Source of the DNA: BMS3ABIN04 sp965554225
GTDB lineage: Bacteria > Bacteroidota > Ignavibacteria > Ignavibacteriales > Melioribacteraceae
Direction: 5' to 3'
Assembly (NCBI GenBank): GCA_965554225.1
Contig: CBEVZC010000032.1
Span: 1 to 26,252, forward strand
Length of the DNA stretch: 26,252 nt
Shown here: piece after piece, positions 15,682 through 23,843 of the stretch
How positions within the stretch are numbered: position 1 is the first letter of the stretch
Layout of the letters: the number at the start of each line of letters is the position of its first letter
Notes under the pieces: generated by a model
What the model saw: the letters and a program-made list of their open reading frames with translations, nothing else
Database searches by the model: none
Told to the model about the DNA's origin: nothing
Program-made: the position numbers and the translations under genes

Positions 15682-16290
15682 TTAGTTAGAACGAACCGTA
15701 AAGAACAAGAAAATTGTTATAGCTGCTGTTCCCAACGCAAGAATAGGTTCCCAGATACCGGAGAAAAACGGAATTGAAGGAATTTTACCAGTAGAAAAAG
15801 GATACGCCGGGTTTTCTATTTCGTTAAGTTTATCAAAATCAACCGTATCTATATTTGAGTATTCAAAATTATTGCCAAGAATTACATTCCCGTTTTTCGA
15901 CAAATAATAATTTCCGCCGATACTGATATTACGTTTTACCAAATACCCGCCGAATAAACCGTCTTTAATAACATCATCATAATTTACTTTTGCACGGCTT
16001 AATGAGTAACTCAATTCGTTTATCTCTTCTCCTCTTTTATCCCACAATTTATGAACCTTTTTCTGCAAATCAGTTACTATCCTATTTTTAAATAAATTGT
16101 ATTTACGAGATGAATTATAGTTCAAATATATCTCGGACTCGTTATTGATATTATTAGAAATATCTGCGACGGAGCGATCAATAAGAGTATTCATTATATC
16201 TAAATTTGTTTTTATCTGCGCTTTCATAGATAAGGAAAGTGAGAACAAAATTATTTGAAACAGAATTATTTTCTTCAGAATTATCATCAA
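15682..16290 (-). CDS. Unknown exported protein with C-terminal membrane anchor
   Basis: I do not recognise this 202-residue protein. It has an N-terminal signal-like segment (residues 1-25, ending SMKAQ) and a single C-terminal hydrophobic helix (about 178-198), leaving only a few residues after it. The middle is polar, with many Asn and Ser residues. It contains a helical charged region (LQKKVHKLWDKRGEEINEL, about 75-93) and Gly-rich beta-like segments (GGYLVKRNISIGGNYYL). The topology suggests a periplasmic domain held by a C-terminal anchor. It lies 75 bases upstream of bamD on the same strand and could be in the same transcription unit, hinting at an envelope role. No Shine-Dalgarno is visible before the ATG at 16290. 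Confidence 0.65.
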   Translation of the reverse strand: MMIILKKIILFQIILFSLSLSMKAQIKTNLDIMNTLIDRSVADISNNINNESEIYLNYNSSRKYNLFKNRIVTDLQKKVHKLWDKRGEEINELSYSLSRAKVNYDDVIKDGLFGGYLVKRNISIGGNYYLSKNGNVILGNNFEYSNIDTVDFDKLNEIENPAYPFSTGKIPSIPFFSGIWEPILALGTAAITIFLFFTVRSN

Positions 16291-16507
16291 GTAAGCAATT
16301 TATAGAAATGAAAGTTCTTTAAATATTAAATTTAGCCAGATGATAACTATCAATCAAGGACTTATTCCATTCATTCTTTGGATTTAACTTATGAAAGGAA
16401 GAAAAGGTTCCATATTAAAATGAGATATTCTAATAATTTTTAATTTTGTTAAGGGAGATTACTTACGAAGATATTCGAATACTTTTTTTCTTACTTCTCA
16501 TATTTAT

Positions 16508-16538
16508 TTGTTTATATTATTTTTCGATAATAACTTTG
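16508..16538 (+). promoter_or_regulatory. Bacteroidetes-type promoter upstream of porQ-like gene
   Basis: A TTG at 16508-16510 is followed after 20 bases by TAACTTTG at 16531-16538, matching the known Bacteroidetes -33 TTG / -7 TAnnTTTG housekeeping promoter. Transcription would start near 16545, giving a leader of about 70 bases to the GTG at 16618. The rest of the 16291-16617 gap is AT-rich, and I see no gene or structured RNA in it. Confidence 0.5.
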
Positions 16539-16617
16539 TAAATTAACCGACAAGGATTTTGCCTTGCCATTAAATTCAATTATAACTAATATCATTAATT
16601 AAAAATTTGAGGATTTA

Positions 16618-17544
16618 GTGAAAAAGTTTTTGGTTATTTTATTTACACTTTCATATTCAATTTATGCACAGAACACTTATAATTTTTTGCGTCTTGATAC
16701 AAGTCCGCGAGCCGCAGCTTTAGCAGGAAGTTTTGTGGCAAATAATGACGATCCGAATGTTTTATTTTATAATCCTGCCGGAATTAAAAATTTAGAAAAA
16801 CGACCCATTTCATTTTCGTTCTTTAAACATTTACTGGATATTAACTCGGCAAGCGTTACATACTCTCAGGAATTTGAGGGCATCGGCAGATTTGCAGCTG
16901 CCGTTCAATATATAAATTACGGAACTTTTACCGAAGCAAATGACTTTGGAGAAAAACTTGGTAGTTTTGGCGCGGGTGAAGCTGCATTTATAATTGGATA
17001 CGCAAATAAGATTGACAAGAATTTTAACTACGGAATAAGTACAAAATTCATTTATTCTTCAATAGCCGGGAAATATTCAACCGGCATTGCATTTGATCTT
17101 GGTCTGCAATATATAATTCCCGACCAAAATTGGAGTTTCGGTTTTGCGGTGCTTAACCTCGGGACACAAATAAAAAGTTACTTTTCCACCAGCGAAGATC
17201 TTCCGTTAGATATAAGATTCGGACTATCAAAAAGGCTGGAGCATCTTCCCTTAACAATTTTCGCTTCGCTAAATAAGCTTAACGAGAATCAAGATAATTT
17301 TGCCGATAGATTCAAGCAATTTTCATTCGGCGGTGAATTCAGATTATCAAAATCACTAAAATTAAGAATCGGTTACGACAACGAAAAACGCAGAGAGCTT
17401 AAAATAGGAACTACAGCGGGATTGGCCGGTTTTAATATTGGTCTTGGTGTGTTAATAAGCAAGTATAACTTCGATTATGCTTTTTCATCCATGGGTTCGA
17501 TTGGCGGATTTCACAGGATTGGTATTTCTACTACATTTGAATAA
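16618..17544 (+). CDS. porQ: PorQ-like type IX secretion system outer membrane protein
   Basis: A 308-residue outer membrane beta-barrel protein of the PorV/PorQ (FadL-like) group. The signal peptide ends about residue 17 (SIYA-QN). The region TYNFLRLDTSPRAAALAGSF (20-39), followed by NPAG, is typical of these proteins. QYINYGTFTEANDFGEKLGSF (about 97-117) and the later LPLDIRFGLSKRLEHLPL stretch resemble PorQ more than PorV. In the type IX system PorQ belongs to the outer membrane attachment group with PorU, PorV and PorZ. The start is GTG with GAGG at about 16608-16611. PorV-like homologues unrelated to secretion also exist in this phylum, so the exact member is less sure than the family. 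It converges with the TPR gene with a 2-base gap. Confidence 0.75.
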   Translation: MKKFLVILFTLSYSIYAQNTYNFLRLDTSPRAAALAGSFVANNDDPNVLFYNPAGIKNLEKRPISFSFFKHLLDINSASVTYSQEFEGIGRFAAAVQYINYGTFTEANDFGEKLGSFGAGEAAFIIGYANKIDKNFNYGISTKFIYSSIAGKYSTGIAFDLGLQYIIPDQNWSFGFAVLNLGTQIKSYFSTSEDLPLDIRFGLSKRLEHLPLTIFASLNKLNENQDNFADRFKQFSFGGEFRLSKSLKLRIGYDNEKRRELKIGTTAGLAGFNIGLGVLISKYNFDYAFSSMGSIGGFHRIGISTTFE

Positions 17545-17546
17545 AT

Positions 17547-18710
17547 TTATTTCCGGGATAATTTTTGTAGCTCTTTTTCGGCTTTTTCCTGTGAACCTTT
17601 GTAATCATCAAGCTCCAGAACCTCCTTATACTTTTGGATAGCTAATTCTTTCTTTCCTATTGCGTTATATATTTTTCCTAAATAAAAAACCGCGCTAATT
17701 AAAAAACCCGTATCTTTATCACCGTCTACTTTTTTTGAAAGATCAACACATTCCTGGAATACAGTCGCAGCGGAATCCAAGTCCTTTTTACTTTCCAGTT
17801 CCACTCCAATGTAATAATCGGCTTCTCTTTTAATCTTATCAGTATAGCCCGGCAGCTTCATATTGCATTTATCTCTGATGTCGTTAAAAACTAAAGAAGC
17901 ATTGTAATAGCTTCCAAGCTTTACATGAATTCTACCCAAATATTTTTCGAAAATAGGATTATCGGGAAAGTCTTTTACCAGACTTTTAGCATAATTTAGA
18001 GCCGTTTTATATTTTTCTTCAAATTGGTAATACAAGGTCATTAAAAAGAAACGACTTTCTACTTTAGCATATTTTGAATGCTCCGCAGCATCTTTTAACT
18101 GTTTAATCCCTAATTCCTTGTCGCCGCCCGGGAAAAATATCATAACAGGTTTAATAAACGGATACTTTTCCGGAATTGCTTCGGCATAATAATTATAGAT
18201 ACCAAAACCAAGCTGCACATCTTTGTTATTGGGATCAACTTCATAAACTTTGTCTACGAGAGGCAAGGCATCTTTGCCGCTTAATGCCGCATCGAACCAT
18301 TTTTTTCTAAGGGCATACAATCTCCCTTCAAATCCAAGTGATCCGCCTTTAAAAAACATTGCATCAACATTGTTGGGTTCTTCATCTAAAATACCGTCAC
18401 ACATATCAATTACACTATCCAGCTTATCAATAAAAAGATCATCATATTCTTCGTTATCTTTATCCAATACAATTTTCCACCAAATAATCATTGCATCAAA
18501 GAATTTACCCGTCGGATGGTGAGGATATTCTTTTCTCATTACAGCAAATGTTTTTTGTGCTTGTGGGAATTTTATATTGTAAATTTGATTAATACCCGCA
18601 GTAATAAGGGAATCGAATTTCGCACCGGTAGTGTTTGCAAATAGGTCGCTTGCAAAAATTAAGTATGTAAGAGCAATAGCACAAATAATTTTTAATATTG
18701 TGTTTTTCAA
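17547..18710 (-). CDS. Exported tetratricopeptide repeat protein
   Basis: A 387-residue protein with a signal peptide (1-25, ending DLFA) and helical repeats through most of its length. The clearest TPR units are PIFEKYLGRIHVKLGSYYNA (about 250-270) and AVFYLGKIYNAIGKKELAIQ with the following KYKEVLEL near the C-terminus. The middle has a conserved-looking GFGIYNYYAEAIPEKYPFIK segment and an FFPGGDKELGIKQL segment. This arrangement is seen in uncharacterised Bacteroidota/Chlorobi TPR proteins; I know no function for it. It probably acts as a periplasmic scaffold. The start is TTG at 18710 (M-K-N-T-I-L-K-I-I), as no ATG fits the signal peptide. It ends 2 bases from the PorQ-like gene, so the 3' ends of their transcripts overlap. 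Confidence 0.82.
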   Translation of the reverse strand: MKNTILKIICAIALTYLIFASDLFANTTGAKFDSLITAGINQIYNIKFPQAQKTFAVMRKEYPHHPTGKFFDAMIIWWKIVLDKDNEEYDDLFIDKLDSVIDMCDGILDEEPNNVDAMFFKGGSLGFEGRLYALRKKWFDAALSGKDALPLVDKVYEVDPNNKDVQLGFGIYNYYAEAIPEKYPFIKPVMIFFPGGDKELGIKQLKDAAEHSKYAKVESRFFLMTLYYQFEEKYKTALNYAKSLVKDFPDNPIFEKYLGRIHVKLGSYYNASLVFNDIRDKCNMKLPGYTDKIKREADYYIGVELESKKDLDSAATVFQECVDLSKKVDGDKDTGFLISAVFYLGKIYNAIGKKELAIQKYKEVLELDDYKGSQEKAEKELQKLSRK

Positions 18711-19023
18711 AATATTTTCTGCATTTGTTTCAATCGTGAAATATATTGTTTTCTACTGTTATCATCAAATAAAGTTTCCGGTGAAATTGGTGGAACACGG
18801 ATAAACGCAGAGGAAATATGATTTCCACGGGTTTTATAAAGTCACTTTTAAAAGCTATTTCACAAAGCTGATCAAAGAAAAACAAAGTTTCACAGAGAAA
18901 AGGATTACTTCGTTTTCTTCACTAACTTTCAAACCTGCCAACTTGCTAACTATTCTTTTTTCGTTTGCAATTTAATTCTCATCATTTTTTAATAAATTTA
19001 TATTAAACATTGCAGAAATTTTA
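18711..19023. other. Gene-free spacer with a probable decayed intergenic repeat
   Basis: No gene is seen in these 313 bases. About 18795-18910 holds short phrases (ACACGGATAAACGCAGAGG and AGTTTCACAGAGAAAAGG) that resemble the CACGGAT/CACAGAG-rich intergenic repeats I recall from many Bacteroidota-like genomes. A 6-base inverted repeat GGAAAT/ATTTCC with a 3-base loop lies at 18812-18826. The copy seems degenerate, and a single window cannot prove it is repeated. The AT-rich end (18960-19020) may contain the promoter for the ArsC-like gene. Confidence 0.35.
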
Positions 19024-19374
19024 ATGATAAACATGAACATACAAATAATAGGGACTAAAAAATGTTCGGACACTAAAAAAGCCGAGCGTTTTTTTAAAGA
19101 GAGAAACATAAAATTTCAGTTCAGAAACCTTGCAGAAAAAGGTGTTAGTCCCGGAGAACTTGAAAATATAAAAAGAGTTTTTAGCGTTGAAGAATTAATA
19201 GATAAAGAAGGCAAAGAATTCAGAAAACGAAATTTAGCATATATGGTATTTAATACCGAAACGGAACTGTTAAACGATCCCTTACTTTTTAGGACTCCTA
19301 TTGTACGAAACGGGAAAAGTGTTACGCTTGGTTATCAGCCGGATATTTGGAAAAAATGGATTCGAGATGATTAA
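19024..19374 (+). CDS. ArsC/Spx-family thioredoxin-fold protein
   Basis: A 116-residue member of the ArsC/Spx/YffB family (thioredoxin-like fold). The single active-type cysteine is Cys14 in GTKKCSDTKKAE. A CXXC pair, as in Spx, is absent, and the C-terminal RTPIVRNGKSVTLGYQPD matches the conserved cis-Pro region of the family. It may act as a thiol-dependent reductase; arsenate reduction is not shown, and no ars genes are nearby. Translation may begin at the ATG at 19024 or, equally well, at 19033 (MNIQIIGTKKC). It stands alone between oppositely oriented genes. Confidence 0.8.
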   Translation: MINMNIQIIGTKKCSDTKKAERFFKERNIKFQFRNLAEKGVSPGELENIKRVFSVEELIDKEGKEFRKRNLAYMVFNTETELLNDPLLFRTPIVRNGKSVTLGYQPDIWKKWIRDD

Positions 19375-19414
19375 AGCCAAGGAACGGTTATAAAGTTATA
19401 GTTGTAAAGTGAAA

Positions 19415-20053
19415 TTACTTGTGAGCTTTACTCACTTCATTCAGCATGATATTTCTTTTTTCTAATTCACTTACCAAGTTATCATAACCAATAAATTTGA
19501 TTGCATTCCATCCGAATTTACTTGCCGCTTCAGCATATTGTCCATAATCGTCAATAAAAATATGCTCGCTTGGTAGTTTATGTGTAAAATCTTCAACTGC
19601 TTTATAAATTTTTTCTTCCGGTTTTACCGCTCCAACTTCGTGAGAAAGAATCAGTTTATCAAAATATTTTAGAAAATCATATTTTTCCCAGCCGTATTTT
19701 TCATGTATTGCATTTGTATTTGAAAGAAGAACTAACGAATAGTTTTCTTTTAAGACAGGTAATAAATCCGCTACTTTTTTATTAACTGAAAAAATTCTCG
19801 AGAATTCCCGGCAGAATTCTTCTCTTGTCATTGTATAATCAGCCCATTTTAGAACAGTTTTCAAGTATTCATCTTCGCTTAATTTTCCTTTTTCAAACTC
19901 ACGGTGAACCTCATAATTATTTTCGTACAACTCTGCAAATTTTTTACCCAATCCTATTTCTTTTTTATCAAGCTTATTCAGAAACAAATCATAGTTAAAC
20001 GGAATTAACACATTACCAAGATCAAATACAACGACCGATATTTCATTTTTCAT
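19415..20053 (-). CDS. HAD-IA phosphatase, YihX-like
   Basis: A 212-residue haloacid dehalogenase superfamily hydrolase. Motif I is VVVFDLGNVLI with nucleophile Asp11; the position two residues on is Gly, as in the YihX branch. Motif II is LLSNTN (about 111-116), followed by the HEKYGW stretch typical of YihX-type enzymes. The motif III lysine is in GAVKPEEKIY and motif IV is FIDDYGQYAEAA. The E. coli relative dephosphorylates alpha-glucose-1-phosphate, but substrates vary widely. I start at the ATG at 20053 (MKNEISVVVFD); a TTG at 20068 would add five residues. It lies downstream of the M16 gene pair but beyond a strong terminator, so it is probably transcribed separately. Confidence 0.88.
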   Translation of the reverse strand: MKNEISVVVFDLGNVLIPFNYDLFLNKLDKKEIGLGKKFAELYENNYEVHREFEKGKLSEDEYLKTVLKWADYTMTREEFCREFSRIFSVNKKVADLLPVLKENYSLVLLSNTNAIHEKYGWEKYDFLKYFDKLILSHEVGAVKPEEKIYKAVEDFTHKLPSEHIFIDDYGQYAEAASKFGWNAIKFIGYDNLVSELEKRNIMLNEVSKAHK

Positions 20054-20076
20054 ATTTCTAAGATTCAACTATTTAT

Positions 20077-20107
20077 AAAAAAACCGCAGTTACTAAACTG
20101 CGGTTTT
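20077..20107 (-). terminator. Rho-independent terminator of the M16 unit
   Basis: On the minus strand a long perfect stem, AAAACCGCAGTT / AACTGCGGTTTT with a 4-base loop, is followed by an unbroken T-run (complement of 20077-20083). It lies about 64 bases beyond the stop of the M16 partner gene and separates that unit from the HAD gene. Confidence 0.92.
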
Positions 20108-20170
20108 GAAAAATATAAAATATTTTTGTTAATTACTTCATGTTTTAAGATCAATAAAACACAAAACTGT

Positions 20171-22246
20171 TTATTTTATTTCAAATAGATTATCACTTAT
20201 TCCAGTATTAACTTTAATCGATTCTACACTCATCTCAATTTTTTGAGGACCCATGGACTGAATAAGCTTAAACGGATATTTAACACCGTTCACATCTTTA
20301 TAATCTTTATACTCAATTACTTGAGTAAAACTTCCTTGCGGAAGAGTCATAGTTGATTGTTGTTTAACTTTCAACCCGGAGTCTTTATCATAATATTCAA
20401 CCCAACTTTTGCCGGTTGGAGCTTTAAATGTAATTTTAATTGCATCTTTCCCATTTACTTTTTCCATTCCGCTTAAAGCTGTGGTTATGTTATATTTTTT
20501 ATAATTTAATGGTATATACAGATTTGCCTGAATTTTTAACGTTTCAAGCATATCTCCTTTTACTTCTTTCTCTTGTCCCATAGCAATTGTTTTTGCTTTT
20601 TTGCCGTCAAATATTGTTTTTTGTGTTCCGGTGCCAAAGTCAACTACTTGATACAGTTTATTAGGTGCTTTTTGCTCAATATCAATTTTGATATTCATTC
20701 CTTGAACTCCGCCTTTTAATACGGTTATTTTATCTTTTACATTCATTAAATTCTTGCGCCCGCCTATGGCATCAACATATTTATCAAGGACAGATTTTAC
20801 CGTAATACTTTTGGGCAACTTTTTCATAGAAGGATCGTATTTGTTGCCGTAAATATCATAATATCCAACTTTTCCACTAACGCTGAATTTTTTCATTTTA
20901 CTTGCTTCTTCGGATGCTTTACCAACTACCATTATATATGCATTATTCGGCTTTATATATTTCTTAGCCATTTTCTGAACATCATCAAGAGTTACGGCAT
21001 TAAGTTTTTTCAGGTAGTTTTTATAATAGTCATTCGGCAAATTATATTTTGCAATATTCAACGCAAATGTTGCCATTGTCTGAGGTCTTTCCAAAGATCT
21101 TGAAAAACTGCCTGTTAAATAATTTTTAACAGATTGTAATTCTTTATCGGATACTTTTTCGCTTCTAATTTTTTTCATTTCTTTTAAAATCTCCGAAACT
21201 GAACTATCGGTTACACTATTTCTAACCGTACATCGCGCATCAAAATATCCCACATATCTATCGGAAGCCAAACTTGAACCGGCACCGTAGGTATAACCTT
21301 TATCTTCGCGGAGGTTCTTATTTAATCTTGATGAGAAAGAACCGCCCAGAATTGTATTCATAACTTTAGCTTTAATTACATCTTCGCTTCCCTTTTTCAA
21401 GTCTACAGGGTATCCTACTTGAACAACAGATTGAACCGATGTTGGTCGGTCTACAAAAGCAACTTTTCTTACAAATGGGGCTTTGGGAGTTTTATAAGTA
21501 AATTTAGGCACATCTTTCTTCTGCCAGCTACCAAGATATTTATTAACTAATGTTTTAGCTTCATCAACATTTATATCTCCGACTAATGCTAAAATTGCTA
21601 TGTTTGGTCTGAAAAAGTTTGTGTAATAATCTTTGCACATTTGTAATGTAATAGAATTAACCTCATCTTCTGTTTGAACCTCACCATAAGGATGATCTTT
21701 GCTATATAAAAGTGATTTTCTTAGATTCTCTGCAATCGCATTTGGTTGTTCTTTAGCCGCCTGCAATCCTGATAAAGTTTTCTTTTTAATTTTATCCAGC
21801 TCCTTTTGTTTGAAATCAGGAGTTAAAACTATATCTGAAATTATTGAAAATAACTTTTCAAAATGTTTTGTCAGCGCAGAACCATAAACCATCTGACCAC
21901 CGGTAAACAGACTGGCGCCCATAAAATCAACGGCTTCATCAATTTGACTCTTTGTCATATCTTTAGTACCGGTTCTAAGCAATTGACCAGCCATGCTAAT
22001 ATAGCCTACATGATCGCCTTCGAAAATTGGATCTCGTACAAATTCCATTCTAAATGTAATTTTAGGAATTTTATGGTTTTCTACTACAATAACTCTTAGT
22101 CCGTTATCCAATGTAAACGATTGATACTGACCAAGATTTATCTCGGGCGCCGGACCGGGTTTCGGTTGCTTGCTTCTATCAAGCTGAGCAAAGGAAGTAA
22201 TACTTAAAATTAATACTAGCAGTATTGCAAATATTTTTGTTTTCAT
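20171..22246 (-). CDS. M16 peptidase non-catalytic subunit with LolA-like C-terminal domain
   Basis: A 691-residue exported protein (signal peptide 1-20) made of an M16 peptidase-like region (about 40-455) and an extra C-terminal domain (about 480-691). The zinc motif HXXEH is missing; the corresponding stretch is GYISMAGQLLRTGT (81-94). The M16 R/Y substrate-binding motif is present as LREDKGYTYGAGS (312-324). This is the pattern of the non-catalytic partner in two-chain M16 proteases. The extra domain begins VKSVLDKYVDAIGGRKNL and continues with beta-rich segments, resembling the LolA/lipoprotein-sorting fold; that assignment is tentative. It follows the zinc-bearing subunit by 42 bases, so the two should form a periplasmic heterodimer. 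CGGAG lies before the ATG at 22246. Confidence 0.88.
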   Translation of the reverse strand: MKTKIFAILLVLILSITSFAQLDRSKQPKPGPAPEINLGQYQSFTLDNGLRVIVVENHKIPKITFRMEFVRDPIFEGDHVGYISMAGQLLRTGTKDMTKSQIDEAVDFMGASLFTGGQMVYGSALTKHFEKLFSIISDIVLTPDFKQKELDKIKKKTLSGLQAAKEQPNAIAENLRKSLLYSKDHPYGEVQTEDEVNSITLQMCKDYYTNFFRPNIAILALVGDINVDEAKTLVNKYLGSWQKKDVPKFTYKTPKAPFVRKVAFVDRPTSVQSVVQVGYPVDLKKGSEDVIKAKVMNTILGGSFSSRLNKNLREDKGYTYGAGSSLASDRYVGYFDARCTVRNSVTDSSVSEILKEMKKIRSEKVSDKELQSVKNYLTGSFSRSLERPQTMATFALNIAKYNLPNDYYKNYLKKLNAVTLDDVQKMAKKYIKPNNAYIMVVGKASEEASKMKKFSVSGKVGYYDIYGNKYDPSMKKLPKSITVKSVLDKYVDAIGGRKNLMNVKDKITVLKGGVQGMNIKIDIEQKAPNKLYQVVDFGTGTQKTIFDGKKAKTIAMGQEKEVKGDMLETLKIQANLYIPLNYKKYNITTALSGMEKVNGKDAIKITFKAPTGKSWVEYYDKDSGLKVKQQSTMTLPQGSFTQVIEYKDYKDVNGVKYPFKLIQSMGPQKIEMSVESIKVNTGISDNLFEIK

Positions 22247-22288
22247 TTTTTATTTCTCCGAATAAAATTTTATAAAATTCTTACGTTC

Positions 22289-23617
22289 TTATTTCTTAAT
22301 TGAAGCAGGTAAATAATAAAGTACTACTCTATTCTTGTCTTGCAAATATTTGTCGGCAACTCTTTTAATATCTTCTCTCGTTACTTTCATATAATTATTG
22401 ATTTCAGTGTTAATTAAATTAGGGTCATGGAAAAAGACGTAATATTCAGCTAAATCCGATGCTATTCCATTCTGAGTAGAGTTTTGAGAAACAAAATCAT
22501 TTTCTTCTTGATTTCTTACTTTTTGAAATTCTTTTTCGGAAATGAGATTATTCTTTACTTTGTTAATTTCCATTTGCATCGATGAATCCAGCTTTGCGGG
22601 AGAAACTCCCCTATTACCAATTGCATAGCTTATAAACAAACCCGGGTCTTCCAGAGACATTAAAAACGAACCTGTGTTCAGTGCGATTTGTTGTTTGTCA
22701 ACTAAGTCTTTTTTTAACCGTGAACTTTCACCTCGTGAAAGAACTGTAGCAAGCATTTGTAGTGCATAATAATCATCTGTGTTTTTAGCCGGCATATGAT
22801 ATGCATAAGAAATAAGCGGCAGCCTTACATTTTTATAATAAACAGTATCGCGTACTTCAGCTTTCTGCGGCGGTTCTACAACAGTCGGTTGTTTAATTTT
22901 ATATTTCCCACGAGGAATATCTGTAAAATATTTTTTAATTAACTTTTCAGTTTTAGCAATAATAATATCGCCGGAAATTGAGAGCGTGGCATTTTGCGGT
23001 ACATAATAATGATGATAAAAATCCATAAACTCCTGCAATGATGCTTTATCAATATACTGAACCGAACCAATCGGAAGCCATTTATAAGGATGAACTTTAT
23101 ATGCACGTTTAAATACTTCTTCTAAAAAAGCACCGTAAGGTTGATTATCGTAGCGTTGCCTTCTTTCTTCTTTTACTACTTTCCTTTGCGTTTCAACTCC
23201 AACGGAATCAACTTTTGCATGCAGCATTCTTTCCGATTCAATCCACAATCCCAATTCTATTTGGTTAGAGGGTAGAATTTCAAAATATAATGTTCTGTCT
23301 TGAGAAGTTGTTGCATTATTAGTTGCACCTGCATTTTCCATAATCTTATCAAATTGACCGCGCTTAATATATTTAGAGCCTTCAAACATCAGATGCTCGA
23401 AAAAGTGAGCAAAACCGGTTCTTTGAGGATCTTCGTTTTTTGATCCCACATGATATAATACATTAATCGCAACTATCGGTGTAGTGTGATCTTCATGCAA
23501 AATTACGTGCAGACCATTCGGGAGATCGAATTGTGTAAACTTAATTTCTTTCCCCTGTCCAAATACTTGAAAGGAAAAGAAAATGATAAACAATAATGAA
23601 ATTATTTTAACTCTCAT
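22289..23617 (-). CDS. M16 zinc peptidase, catalytic subunit
   Basis: A 442-residue secreted M16 (insulinase/processing peptidase) protein. The signal peptide covers about residues 1-20 (MRVKIISLLF...VFGQ). The inverted zinc motif HFFEH is at 71-75 with Glu74 as catalytic base, and the third ligand is probably Glu151 in VVKEERRQRYDN, the usual distance away. The stretch NNATTSQDRTLYFE (101-114) is also typical. Length fits the single-repeat subunits that work as pairs. I start at the ATG at 23617, which begins a good signal peptide and has AAAGG upstream; an in-frame start at 23671 would add 18 residues ahead of it. TATCTTTA at 23661-23668 may be a promoter -7 box. Role: degradation of peptides in the periplasm with the downstream partner. 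Confidence 0.92.
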   Translation of the reverse strand: MRVKIISLLFIIFFSFQVFGQGKEIKFTQFDLPNGLHVILHEDHTTPIVAINVLYHVGSKNEDPQRTGFAHFFEHLMFEGSKYIKRGQFDKIMENAGATNNATTSQDRTLYFEILPSNQIELGLWIESERMLHAKVDSVGVETQRKVVKEERRQRYDNQPYGAFLEEVFKRAYKVHPYKWLPIGSVQYIDKASLQEFMDFYHHYYVPQNATLSISGDIIIAKTEKLIKKYFTDIPRGKYKIKQPTVVEPPQKAEVRDTVYYKNVRLPLISYAYHMPAKNTDDYYALQMLATVLSRGESSRLKKDLVDKQQIALNTGSFLMSLEDPGLFISYAIGNRGVSPAKLDSSMQMEINKVKNNLISEKEFQKVRNQEENDFVSQNSTQNGIASDLAEYYVFFHDPNLINTEINNYMKVTREDIKRVADKYLQDKNRVVLYYLPASIKK

Positions 23618-23780
23618 AATTTTACCTTTGATTTGTATGAATATAATCTGTTTATTAAAGTAAAGATACAAATTTAAGTTCTAGATAAAAATGAATAAAC
23701 TTCTAAATAAATAAAATTTATTAATTAGGTTTTATCCTAAATTATTTGGACGTTCCGAACTGTAATAAGTTGCTGCTAAA

Positions 23781-23816
23781 ATAAAAAAGCCATGGATAAA
23801 ACGGTAACCATGGCTT
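23781..23816 (-). terminator. Rho-independent terminator of glycyl-tRNA synthetase gene
   Basis: On the minus strand AAGCCATGG (complement of 23808-23816) pairs perfectly with CCATGGCTT (complement of 23787-23795) across a 12-base loop, then runs into TTTTTATTTT. It lies 28 bases beyond the synthetase stop and upstream of the M16 unit. Confidence 0.9.
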
Positions 23817-23843
23817 ATCTTTAAAAATCATATATAATAATTG

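Noticed and set aside
19024..19374. Assignment as arsenate reductase or Spx regulator
   Set aside because: Only a family-level match is supported: no ars genes nearby and no CXXC motif.
20080..20107. Palindrome considered as an operator for the HAD gene
   Set aside because: The long stem followed directly by seven T on the minus strand is a standard intrinsic terminator.
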